Of a stretch of DNA of 64,000 nt, positions 51,138-59,596 are shown piece after piece (position 1 is the stretch's first letter; every line of letters starts with the position of its first letter). Made by a program: the position numbers and the translations under genes. Source of the DNA: a bacterium (GTDB lineage Bacteria > Auribacterota > Auribacteria > Auribacterales > Auribacteraceae); assembly GCA_024233545.1 (NCBI GenBank), contig JACKPL010000005.1:124001-188000 (forward strand). Direction: 5' to 3'. The notes under the pieces are model-generated. The model did no database searches. It worked only from the letters and a program-made list of their open reading frames with translations, and had not been told where the DNA came from.

Positions 51138-53045
51138 ATGTCCAACTCTTTCAGAGAACTGCTTGCCCAGCGAGACCGTATTATAATTTTCGATGGAGCA
51201 ATGGGAACATATTTATATGTTAAAGGTGTAAATATTCATGTCAATTATGATCAATTGAATATTACAGCTCCTGATTTGATTAAAAGTATTCATGAAGAAT
51301 ATATTAAAGCTGGTGCAGAAGTTATATCTACGAATACGTTTGGTGCCAATCGCTTTAAACTAGGGAACGATAGCATTGGAGAGCAGCTTGAGCAAATAAT
51401 ACGGTCAGGTGTCCGCATTGCACGGGCGGCGGCTGAAAAAACCGGTACGTTTGTCGAAGGCGAAATTGGGCCGATTGGAAAACTTATCGAACCTTTGGGA
51501 CCGATTTCAAGAAATGAAGCACGCACTATTTTTACTGAGCAAGTAAAAATATTAACAGATGAAGGCGTTGACCTTATCGCTCTCGAAACATTTTCCGATT
51601 TGCGCGAGCTGGAGCTTGCTATAGAGTGTATCCAGTCCATATGCGATGTGCCCATCGTAGCTCAGTTATCACTTACGGAAGATTGTACTACCGTTTTAGG
51701 GGTTACTCCTGAGCAGTTAGCTGAACTTGGACGCCGTAAAAATATCGATGTTATCGGATTTAATTGTTCTGTCGGGCCGCATCATCTTCTCGCGGCTGTT
51801 GAACGATTAAAAACATATTCCGATCAGATTATTGCTGTCCAGCCTAATTCAGGCAATCCCAAAATCATTGAAGGAAGAAGTATGTATTTGTGTACTCCGG
51901 AGTATTTTGCATCTTATGCTCGCAGATATATGCTGAATAATGTGCGCATTATTGGCGGATGTTGTGGAATTCATCCCGAGCATATTAAATTGTTGCGGGA
52001 TGCGGTTAAATCGGTTGCTCTCGGCTTTGTTCATGATGATAGCAGTACAAAATCGACTATTGAAATTGTTGCTGATGCGAAAAAAGCTCCGGGTATTGAA
52101 CCTGTACCGATTGAGAAACGTTCTCATCTTGCAAAACGGTTGAAAGAAGGAGCATTTGTAGCGAGTGTTGAGATTACGCCTCCGCCCGGATGTGATGCGA
52201 CAAAAGTTGTGGATAAAGCGCAGTTTTTGAAAGAACATGGCGTTGATGCGATCAATATTCCTGACGGTCCGCGGGCAAGTGCGCGTATGTGCCCTCAAAT
52301 GCTTGCCGTCATACTTGAAACCAGCATCAAGATGGAGACTATTATTCATTATTGTTGTAGAGACCGGAATGTTATCGGGATGCAAGCCGACTTGCTGGGT
52401 GCTTCTGCCGCTGGGATTAACAATATCTTAGCAATAACCGGCGATCCGCCGAAACTCGGTCATTATCCGTATGCGACAGCCGTGTTTGATGTCGATTCCA
52501 TTGGGTTAACTGATTTAATCAATCGGCTTAACCATGGGTTAGACCTTGCAGGAAATGAAATGAAAAATGCCACTAAATACTTTGCAGGAGTGGGAGTTAA
52601 TCCAGTTGCTCCGAATTATGATTTGGAACTTAAACGGTTTTATAAAAAAATTGAAGCGGGCGCTGAATTTGCCATTACACAACCGGTATTTGATCCTGAA
52701 AGGATGCTGAAATTTTTGGATGATATCAAGGATGTTACTATACCGATACTTGCAGGTATTTGGCCGCTTGCAAGTTACCGGAATGCTGATTTCCTCAATT
52801 CAGAGATACCTGAAGTTTCAATTCCTGATTATATCATGGAGAGAATGAAAAAAGTAACCGATAAAGACGAGGCCAGCCTTGAAGGTGTAGCGATCGCACG
52901 TGAGACCATCGAAATGATTAAAGGACGTATACGGGGAATTCAAGTAAGCGCGCCTTTTGGAAGAGTAGACCTTGCAATGAAAGTGATTGAAGGGTTCATC
53001 ACCCCGGACCCCGAATATCAAAAAGTCAATCGTATTTTATACTAA
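51138..53045 (+). CDS. Bifunctional homocysteine S-methyltransferase / 5,10-methylene-THF reductase (YitJ-like)
   Basis: Residues about 1-300 are a homocysteine methyltransferase barrel with the Zn cysteines Cys210 (GFNCSVGP) and Cys275/276 (GGCCGIHPEHI). Residues about 330-625 are a MetF-like reductase with GITNILAITGDPP, PNYDLELKRFYKKIEAGAEF and ITQPVFDPE. No cobalamin-binding or activation domains are present. The fusion can make methyl-THF and pass the methyl group to homocysteine, with or without separate B12 modules. I start at the ATG 51138 (MSNSFRELLAQRD); the frame extends to TTG 51117. It lies back to back with metE, sharing a terminator. Confidence 0.93.
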   Translation: MSNSFRELLAQRDRIIIFDGAMGTYLYVKGVNIHVNYDQLNITAPDLIKSIHEEYIKAGAEVISTNTFGANRFKLGNDSIGEQLEQIIRSGVRIARAAAEKTGTFVEGEIGPIGKLIEPLGPISRNEARTIFTEQVKILTDEGVDLIALETFSDLRELELAIECIQSICDVPIVAQLSLTEDCTTVLGVTPEQLAELGRRKNIDVIGFNCSVGPHHLLAAVERLKTYSDQIIAVQPNSGNPKIIEGRSMYLCTPEYFASYARRYMLNNVRIIGGCCGIHPEHIKLLRDAVKSVALGFVHDDSSTKSTIEIVADAKKAPGIEPVPIEKRSHLAKRLKEGAFVASVEITPPPGCDATKVVDKAQFLKEHGVDAINIPDGPRASARMCPQMLAVILETSIKMETIIHYCCRDRNVIGMQADLLGASAAGINNILAITGDPPKLGHYPYATAVFDVDSIGLTDLINRLNHGLDLAGNEMKNATKYFAGVGVNPVAPNYDLELKRFYKKIEAGAEFAITQPVFDPERMLKFLDDIKDVTIPILAGIWPLASYRNADFLNSEIPEVSIPDYIMERMKKVTDKDEASLEGVAIARETIEMIKGRIRGIQVSAPFGRVDLAMKVIEGFITPDPEYQKVNRILY

Positions 53046-53069
53046 GTGTAGTTTTAAATTTTTATAAAC

Positions 53070-53107
53070 AAAAAGAGCAGAGTTTTATTATATACTCTGC
53101 TCTTTTT
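53070..53107. terminator. Bidirectional terminator between the YitJ-like gene and metE
   Basis: A perfect 14-bp inverted repeat (53070-53083 and 53094-53107, core GAGCAGAGT/ACTCTGCTC) with a 10-nt loop and A5/T5 outer tracts, so both convergent genes can use it. Confidence 0.88.
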
Positions 53108-53131
53108 GCTTTAATGAACCGTAGGATTCTC

Positions 53132-55402
53132 TCAGTTGCTGGCGCGTAATTCTTCAGCGACTGTGACCATATTCTTCAATGCGGGAATAGTTTCTTCATA
53201 CCCGCGTGTTTTTAAGCCGCAATCGGGGTTAATCCAGCATAACCCTTTATCGATAACATGTATTGAACGTTTAGCGATTTGCGTCATTTCTTCTTTTTTA
53301 GGGATTCTGGGTGAATGGATATCGTAAACGCCGACTCCTATGCCATGGTTGTAATTAAACTTCTCGAATGCTTCAAGAATTTCTCCTTTGCTTCGAGAAG
53401 CTTCGATCGAGATTACATCTGAATCCATATTAAGAATGTGTTCAATGATTTCATTAAATTCAGAATAGCACATATGAGTATGTATTTGTGTGCTCTCCTT
53501 GACCGTATTATTCGTGAGACGGAAGGATTCTACTGCCCAGCGTAAATATGCTTGCTGTTTGCTTTTCTTCAGCGGAAGCCCTTCGCGAAAAGCAGGTTCG
53601 TCAATCTGAATGATTTTAATACCGGCCTTTTCAAGGTCAATGACTTCTTTTTTCAGAGCGAGCGCTACTTGAAAAGCAACGTCTTTTTTCTGTATGTCGT
53701 TCCGGTAAAACGACCAGTTCACTATAGTGACAGGGCCGGTCAACATTCCTTTCATTGGTTTATCGGTAAGCGATTGGGCATAAACAGTTTCATTGACTGT
53801 CATTTGCTCAGGGCGCGATACATCGCCGTAAATGATCGGGGGGCGCACACAGCGGGAACCGTACGATTGTACCCATCCATTTTTCGTAAACGCGAACCCA
53901 TCCATTTTCTCGCCGAAAAACTCGACCATATCGGTTCGTTCAAATTCTCCGTGTACGAGCACATCGATCCCGATCTCTTCTTGAAGTTTCACTACTTCTT
54001 GTATACTTTTGTTAATGAAGGATTCATATTCGTCAATGGAAATTTTACCGTTCCGATATGCCGCCCGGGTTTTGCGGACTTCGGCTGTTTGCGGGAAACT
54101 GCCGATGGTAGTTGTGGGGAACAGAGGCAGACTGAGTTCTTTAAGCTGTTTTGAGTAACGAGATGCGAACGGGTGTTTGCGCTGTATATTATTCGGGTCA
54201 ATTTCCGCCATTTCTTTTTGGACTGACTGGTTAGCGAATAATGCACGGATTTTTTCAAGGTTTTGAGTAGGAATAGGAGCATTGTTGACGATAATTGCCT
54301 GAATTGTTTTGAGCTCTTCTATCCGTTCGCTGGCAAACGAAAGCAACGCTATAACATTATTGTCAAGATGCCCTTTTTCCGGTTCAAGCGACCATGGCAA
54401 ATGAAAGAGGGGCGCCGCATGGGTAAGGATTATTGAATCTTTGCCGACGCAGGAAATAATCTCTTTAACCAACGGGATAACATTTTTATATTCTGTTTTC
54501 CATGGGTTTCTACCGGATATAATACCGGCAATCAGGATTTTGCCTTTCGGAAAGCCGTGGGCTTTGAGGCTTTTTAAATTTTCGTCATTAACGACAAAAT
54601 CAAGCCCGATACCTGCAACGGGGAGTTCATTGACTATCTTTTTATAGTGCGACAAACTTTCATAGTAAGTGTTAACAAAAACTTTTAATGAAGTAAGCCC
54701 TTGCGTAACAATAGTATATGCATCAATAAGTATGGATATGTTTTTTTCACTCTGTTCGAGAACGAGGGAAGGTTCATCGAGTTGAATGTGGGTGACGCCA
54801 GCTTTTTCCAAATTTTTGAGCAATTGATTATAAACTTTAGCAAGAGATTTAACCAATGATTCAAATTGCGGGCTTTCATCAGCTTTGACTGTTTCATTGC
54901 CGATTATTTTACTCAGTGATATATAAGTAAACGGCCCGACAAAAACAGGGTTCGGGTTATTGCCGAGAATACTTTTGGCAAATGTATATGCATCTTCCTG
55001 AGCGTTTTTTGCTAAAGAGAATGTTCCCGTTAGTTCGGGAACGATGTAATGGTAGTTTGTGTCAAACCATTTTGTCATTTCGCAGGCAATTGCATCATCA
55101 GTGCCGCGAGCCATAGCATAATAAAGTTTCAGCGGGTCAGCGATATTTTTAAACCGGTCGGGAATAACACCAAACATTATGGATAAATCCAGCATGAAGT
55201 CGTATCCTGAAAAGTCGCCGGATGAAATAATGTCGATTCCAGCGTTTTTGCATGTCTCTAAACGCATACGGTTTACCGTGTTATATTCGGAGCGCAAATC
55301 GCTTCCAGTAATTTCGCCGCTCCAATATTTTTCCATTGTTTTTTTAAGTTCTCTATTCGGCCCCATTTTCGGGAAGCCATAAACAGATGTTTTCATGGAC
55401 AT
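53132..55402 (-). CDS. metE: Cobalamin-independent methionine synthase
   Basis: MetE transfers the methyl group of 5-methyl-THF-triglutamate directly to homocysteine. The 756-residue protein has the N-terminal domain opening SVYGFPKMGPNRELKKTMEK and the C-terminal Zn site with HTHMCYSEF (His and Cys) and WINPDCGLKTR (Cys). The first ATG (55402) has GGAGG 6 nt upstream, so it is preferred to the second ATG two codons later. Convergent to the B12-type methyltransferase fusion. No SAM or B12 riboswitch core was seen in the 272-bp upstream region. Confidence 0.97.
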   Translation of the reverse strand: MSMKTSVYGFPKMGPNRELKKTMEKYWSGEITGSDLRSEYNTVNRMRLETCKNAGIDIISSGDFSGYDFMLDLSIMFGVIPDRFKNIADPLKLYYAMARGTDDAIACEMTKWFDTNYHYIVPELTGTFSLAKNAQEDAYTFAKSILGNNPNPVFVGPFTYISLSKIIGNETVKADESPQFESLVKSLAKVYNQLLKNLEKAGVTHIQLDEPSLVLEQSEKNISILIDAYTIVTQGLTSLKVFVNTYYESLSHYKKIVNELPVAGIGLDFVVNDENLKSLKAHGFPKGKILIAGIISGRNPWKTEYKNVIPLVKEIISCVGKDSIILTHAAPLFHLPWSLEPEKGHLDNNVIALLSFASERIEELKTIQAIIVNNAPIPTQNLEKIRALFANQSVQKEMAEIDPNNIQRKHPFASRYSKQLKELSLPLFPTTTIGSFPQTAEVRKTRAAYRNGKISIDEYESFINKSIQEVVKLQEEIGIDVLVHGEFERTDMVEFFGEKMDGFAFTKNGWVQSYGSRCVRPPIIYGDVSRPEQMTVNETVYAQSLTDKPMKGMLTGPVTIVNWSFYRNDIQKKDVAFQVALALKKEVIDLEKAGIKIIQIDEPAFREGLPLKKSKQQAYLRWAVESFRLTNNTVKESTQIHTHMCYSEFNEIIEHILNMDSDVISIEASRSKGEILEAFEKFNYNHGIGVGVYDIHSPRIPKKEEMTQIAKRSIHVIDKGLCWINPDCGLKTRGYEETIPALKNMVTVAEELRASN

Positions 55403-55564
55403 TGCTTTCCTCCAAAACCTATTAGTGGGTGTTCAACAATTCAAAGGGCGAATGATATGATATTTCAATAAAGTTTGCATCAAAAAAATTATTTTTTAAT
55501 GGTATCGGTATTGAAATTTTGCTAAAAAAACGTTTTTAAAATTAATTTGAAAAAATCTATTCAT

Positions 55565-55594
55565 TTGACATTTTCTCAACTCAAGTGATATATT
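55565..55594 (+). promoter_or_regulatory. Sigma70-type promoter of the GNAT/leuB/LPS genes
   Basis: TTGACA (55565-55570), an 18-nt spacer and TATATT (55589-55594, 5/6) lie about 75 nt upstream of the GNAT start. The remainder of the gap 55403-55674 is AT-rich and holds no gene that I can see. Confidence 0.65.
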
Positions 55595-55674
55595 CTTCGG
55601 AATAATTTGACAAACTGGAATTTCGTAAACTCTATGAAGATTGGTTCGCATGGCGAGAAAGGGTCAAATGACAT

Positions 55675-56136
55675 ATGCCTGTGCAGATTGCAAAACCGAC
55701 ATTAACCCAAGTTGGAGCAATCAAAGCTCTGCTGGATTTTTTTGCTCTCCAGAATGCGGTGCTTCCCCGGTCAGTCTTAGATATTTGCGAAAAGATTCAA
55801 ATGTTCTGGGTTGCTGTTCGCAATGATGTTGTTGTCGGTTGCGTTGGATTACAGTTTTATCCCGATTATTTTGCCGAAATACAATCATTGGCGGTTGATT
55901 CGTCTTGTCAAGGGCAAGGTATTGGGAGTTCTCTTGTAAATAAATGTATAATCGATGCAAAAAAGTATGGCGCAAAGAGGTTATTTGCGCTAACAAATAT
56001 ACCGCGTTATTTCGAACAATTTGAATTTAAAAAAATAGAAAAATCAAGCCTTCCGCAGAAAATATGGAAGGAAACCATTAATTTTGAATTGAGGCAGAAC
56101 CCTGAACACTCTGCTATCGATTTGATTCTAGAATAA
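55675..56136 (+). CDS. GNAT-family N-acetyltransferase
   Basis: The 153-residue protein has the GNAT core: beta-4/alpha-3 region IQSLAVDSSCQGQGIGSSLVNKC with the acetyl-CoA P-loop QGQGIG, then a C-terminal YFEQFEFKKI. The short length and the YFEQFEFKKI end resemble amino-acid acetyltransferases of the N-acetylglutamate-synthase type, but no arg genes are near. It is the first gene of the plus-strand unit leading to the LPS genes; the leuB-like gene follows after 47 bp. ATG 55675 is the only start that fits the family alignment. Confidence 0.8.
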   Translation: MPVQIAKPTLTQVGAIKALLDFFALQNAVLPRSVLDICEKIQMFWVAVRNDVVVGCVGLQFYPDYFAEIQSLAVDSSCQGQGIGSSLVNKCIIDAKKYGAKRLFALTNIPRYFEQFEFKKIEKSSLPQKIWKETINFELRQNPEHSAIDLILE

Positions 56137-56183
56137 AAAACATACCGTGAATTTCATAGCGATAAATACACAGGAGGAACAGA

Positions 56184-57248
56184 ATGTCGAAAACATATAA
56201 AATTGCCGTAATTGGTGGTGACGGAACAGGCCCTGAAGTAATCCGCGAAGGATTGAAAGTTATTAACGCAGTAAGCAAAGTATCGGGTTTTAAATACGAA
56301 ACAATCAATTTTCCCTGCGGTGGCGAACGTTACCTTAAAACCGGCGACATTATAACCGATACGGAATTAAAAGACCTACGTAAAGCCGATGCGATTTATC
56401 TCGGCGCAATCGGGCATCCTGATGTTAAACCCGGCATTCTTGAACACGGTATTCTCTTGCGCCTTAGGTTTGAGCTTGATCAGTATATCAATCTGCGGCC
56501 GGTGAAATTATATCCTAATGTCTATACGCCTTTACGCGACAAAGGCCCGGACGAAATTGATTTTGTAGTGGTGCGTGAAAACACTGAAGGGCTTTATGTT
56601 GGCAATGGCGGTTTTTTTAAGAAAGGGACGCCTGACGAAGTAGCTACACAATTGATGATAAATACCCGTAAAGGCGTTGAGAGATGCATCCGGTATGCTT
56701 TTGAATTTACACGCAAACGCAATCAGGAAAAGAAATTGACCTTATGCGCAAAAACAAATGTTTTGACCTATGCTCATGATTTGTGGTGGCGCGCTTTTAA
56801 TGAAGTAGGAGAAGAATACTCTGATATAAAACGGGATTATGCCCATGTTGATGCAACATGCATGTGGATGGTGAAAAATCCTGAATGGTTTGATGTGATC
56901 GTGACTACTAATATGTTCGGCGACATCATTACCGACCTTGGAGCAATGATTCAAGGCGGCATGGGGATCGCCGCGGGCGGCAATATTAACCCTGAAGGCG
57001 TGTCGATGTTTGAGCCGATCGGAGGTTCCGCGCCCAAGTATACAGGGCAAGGAGTGATCAATCCGCTTGCCGCGATATCAGCCGGTCAAATGATGCTTGA
57101 AACTCTCGGAGAAACCAATGCCGCCCAGCGAATTGAAAAAGCAGTCATTGCCGTGTTGCAAAAACACCTGAAGAGTTTATCAGCAGGCAAAATGGGATAT
57201 TCTACTTCAGAAGTCGGCGATCTTGTGGCAAAATATGCAGTCGAATAG
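56184..57248 (+). CDS. leuB: 3-isopropylmalate dehydrogenase family protein
   Basis: A beta-decarboxylating dehydrogenase: AVIGGDGTGPEVIREGLKV at the N-terminus, the substrate arginines in LRLRFELDQYINLRP, VVVRENTEGLYVG and the signature NMFGDIITDLGAMIQGGMG (metal Asp residues). The length (354) matches LeuB. The subgroup also contains tartrate/malate and homoisocitrate dehydrogenases, and no leuA/C/D are present here, so the substrate is not certain. A strong AGGAGG precedes the ATG. The next gene starts about 30 bp downstream. Confidence 0.85.
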   Translation: MSKTYKIAVIGGDGTGPEVIREGLKVINAVSKVSGFKYETINFPCGGERYLKTGDIITDTELKDLRKADAIYLGAIGHPDVKPGILEHGILLRLRFELDQYINLRPVKLYPNVYTPLRDKGPDEIDFVVVRENTEGLYVGNGGFFKKGTPDEVATQLMINTRKGVERCIRYAFEFTRKRNQEKKLTLCAKTNVLTYAHDLWWRAFNEVGEEYSDIKRDYAHVDATCMWMVKNPEWFDVIVTTNMFGDIITDLGAMIQGGMGIAAGGNINPEGVSMFEPIGGSAPKYTGQGVINPLAAISAGQMMLETLGETNAAQRIEKAVIAVLQKHLKSLSAGKMGYSTSEVGDLVAKYAVE

Positions 57249-57285
57249 AATGTTATGCAATAACTAACTAAACAGGATGAGAAAC

Positions 57286-58293
57286 GTGGCAGAAAATCAT
57301 CTCTCATACGATAGTGCGGCGCGCATTGTCAACGGCTTTGACGACAAACATATACTTGTCATCGGTGATGTTATGCTTGATGAATATGTTTGGGGATCGG
57401 TCGATCGTATTTCCCCTGAAGCGCCGGTTCCGGTTGTGGAAGCGCGGAGGCGTTCGTTCATGCCGGGCGGTGCGGCAAACGTTGCTTTTGCTCTTGCCGA
57501 TTTGGGCGTAAAGGTTTCTTTAGTCGGCGGAATCGGAGGCGATGAAAGCGGTAAAAAACTCAAAACTATACTGAATTCCAAAGGTGTAGATACTACAGGC
57601 GTTTTCCCTCTACAAGGGCGCCGGACTACATTAAAAACACGCATTATTGGGCATAACCAGCAAATTGTCCGTATAGATTGGGAAGATTCTCATGATATCG
57701 AAGATAAGTTTGTTGCTAAAATTTGCCGATTTGTCCAAAAAATTAAACACACTTTACACGGGATTGTTTTTGAAGATTATGGCAAAGGGGTTATCACACA
57801 AAACCTAATAAACCGGGTTATGGAATTGCTTCAAGGAACAAAAATATTCACTACGTTTGATCCCAAACGCGGACATTACTTACAACTAAACGGCATTACC
57901 GTTGCTACGCCAAACCACTTTGAGGCTTTTGATGCTGTAAAGAAAAAAGTATCGTTGATCAATGAGGATATCGAACGAGTAGGTGAAGAATTGCGCAAAC
58001 AATGGGGTGTTCAGGCGGTTCTAATTACGTTAGGAGAGAACGGTATGTCGCTGTTCGAAGCGGATAAGCCGGTATACAAAATATCGACTGTTGCGCGTGA
58101 GGTTTATGATGTGTCAGGTGCGGGCGATACAGTAATCGCGTCGTTTACGGCCGCATTGACTGCCGGAGCAACATTACGTGAAGCGGCAATGGTTTCGAAC
58201 TATGCGGCGGGTATTGTTGTAGGAAAAGTAGGAACCGCATCAGTATCGCGTCAGGAAATTCTTGATGTCATACCATCAAAAAGAAATGGATAA
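57286..58293 (+). CDS. hldA: D-glycero-beta-D-manno-heptose-7-phosphate kinase
   Basis: A ribokinase-fold sugar kinase that makes heptose 1,7-bisphosphate for the LPS inner core. Motifs: VIGDVMLDEYVWGSVDRISPE, GGAANVAFALADLG and the catalytic VSGAGDTVIASF. It lacks the C-terminal nucleotidyltransferase domain of HldE, so it is the stand-alone HldA/RfaE1 form. I prefer the GTG at 57286, which has AGGA 8 nt upstream; the ATG at 57277 overlaps that Shine-Dalgarno and would add three residues. The phosphatase gmhB follows after 3 bp. Confidence 0.92.
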   Translation: MAENHLSYDSAARIVNGFDDKHILVIGDVMLDEYVWGSVDRISPEAPVPVVEARRRSFMPGGAANVAFALADLGVKVSLVGGIGGDESGKKLKTILNSKGVDTTGVFPLQGRRTTLKTRIIGHNQQIVRIDWEDSHDIEDKFVAKICRFVQKIKHTLHGIVFEDYGKGVITQNLINRVMELLQGTKIFTTFDPKRGHYLQLNGITVATPNHFEAFDAVKKKVSLINEDIERVGEELRKQWGVQAVLITLGENGMSLFEADKPVYKISTVAREVYDVSGAGDTVIASFTAALTAGATLREAAMVSNYAAGIVVGKVGTASVSRQEILDVIPSKRNG

Positions 58294-58296
58294 ATT

Positions 58297-58866
58297 ATGA
58301 GAAAGGCGCTTTTTCTTGACCGCGACGACACAATCATTCGTGATCCCGGTTATTTATCGCGCGTTGAACAAATAGAATTTTTTCCCGGTGTGTTACCGCG
58401 TATTGCGGCATTGAGAAAAAAGGGTTTTGCTGTATTTATTGTAACTAACCAGTCAGGCATTGGGCGCGGATACTTTTCTGAAGAACGCCTCGAAGAGATA
58501 CATACCGCTCTTCTCGATCAAATGGCACGGCAAGGAGCTTTGGTTGATGCAATCAATTATTGCCCCCTTTTGCCGGAGGATGCATCAAACCGGCGCAAAC
58601 CTAAGCCGACTATGATTTTCGAATTAGCCAAGGAATTCGATATAGACCTTCCTCAATCCTATTTCGTTGGAGATAAAGCAGTGGACATTATAGCCGGCCA
58701 GTCAGCCGGATGTAAAACGGTTCTCATTGCGCATAAACGGAATATTACAGAAATACCCGGCCTTGAATCATGCCCGCTTCCCGATTATATTGCGCTAACA
58801 CCTGAAGAAGCATTGCTGTATGTCTTGAACGATTCGGATAGTAAAGGAGAAAATCATAATGAATAA
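58297..58866 (+). CDS. gmhB: D-glycero-beta-D-manno-heptose-1,7-bisphosphate 7-phosphatase
   Basis: A HAD-superfamily phosphatase that removes the 7-phosphate. It shows the nucleophile motif FLDRDDTI, IVTNQSGIGRGYFSEE, a Cys/His-type insertion that here keeps YCPLLPEDASNRRKPKP, and FVGDKAVDIIAGQSAG. Length (189) is typical. Stop overlaps the kdsB start by 8 nt. Confidence 0.92.
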   Translation: MRKALFLDRDDTIIRDPGYLSRVEQIEFFPGVLPRIAALRKKGFAVFIVTNQSGIGRGYFSEERLEEIHTALLDQMARQGALVDAINYCPLLPEDASNRRKPKPTMIFELAKEFDIDLPQSYFVGDKAVDIIAGQSAGCKTVLIAHKRNITEIPGLESCPLPDYIALTPEEALLYVLNDSDSKGENHNE

Positions 58867-59596
58867 AAAAATGCGTGTCTGTGCTATAATACCTGCACGG
58901 TATGCGTCTGTCCGGTTGCCTGCCAAGCCTCTGGCAGACATTAAAGGAAAGCCAATGGTTCAGCATGTATACGAGCGTGCGTGCCGGGCAAAACTTGTTG
59001 ATAAAGTTATTGTCGCAACAGATGATAACAGAATTGCCGATGCGGTTTTATCGTTTGGAGGTGATGCCGTTTTAACTTCTCCGGAACATTCAACCGGTAC
59101 AGACCGTATCGCAGAAGCGGCCAGCCTTTTTGATTGCGAATATGCGCTTAATGTTCAAGGTGACGAGCCATTGATCGAACCAGCGCTCATAGATAAAATG
59201 GTCGAAGCGCTTCTTCACGACAGTTCTGTGGTTATGGCAACACCGATAACACCGATGAAAAATCCTCATGAAATCGAAAATCCGAATGTGGTGAAAGTTG
59301 TGACTGATTTGAATGGCAATGCCATATATTTTTCACGGAGCCCAATTCCGTTCGTTCGTGATAAATCGGAAGAAAATACTATTCAAATGTATAAACACAT
59401 AGGTCTCTATGGATATAGGAAAGATTTTTTGCTACAATTGGTTAAATGGCCGCAATCATCGCTTGAAAAAGCTGAAAAATTGGAACAATTGCGTGTCCTT
59501 GAAAATGGTTATCCTATAAAAACAGTAGTCGGCGACTATGATGGAATAAGTGTGGATACTCCTAATGATCTTATGGAGGTACTTAAACGAATATGA
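58859..59596 (+). CDS. kdsB: 3-deoxy-manno-octulosonate cytidylyltransferase (CMP-Kdo synthetase)
   Basis: Activates Kdo with CTP. The sequence has the nucleotidyltransferase opening IIPARYASVRLPAKPLADI, VIVATDDNRI, NVQGDEPLIEP and the C-terminal HIGLYGYRKDFLL and LEQLRVLENGYPIK. It has 245 residues, the normal length, with GGAG in the ribosome-binding site. Immediately followed by pyrG with a 4-nt overlap, so the CTP producer and the CTP consumer are coupled. Confidence 0.96.
   Translation: MNKKMRVCAIIPARYASVRLPAKPLADIKGKPMVQHVYERACRAKLVDKVIVATDDNRIADAVLSFGGDAVLTSPEHSTGTDRIAEAASLFDCEYALNVQGDEPLIEPALIDKMVEALLHDSSVVMATPITPMKNPHEIENPNVVKVVTDLNGNAIYFSRSPIPFVRDKSEENTIQMYKHIGLYGYRKDFLLQLVKWPQSSLEKAEKLEQLRVLENGYPIKTVVGDYDGISVDTPNDLMEVLKRI

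Noticed and set aside
55403..55640. SAM or cobalamin riboswitch upstream of metE
   Set aside because: No conserved core was recognised on the minus strand; the region is simple AT-rich sequence.
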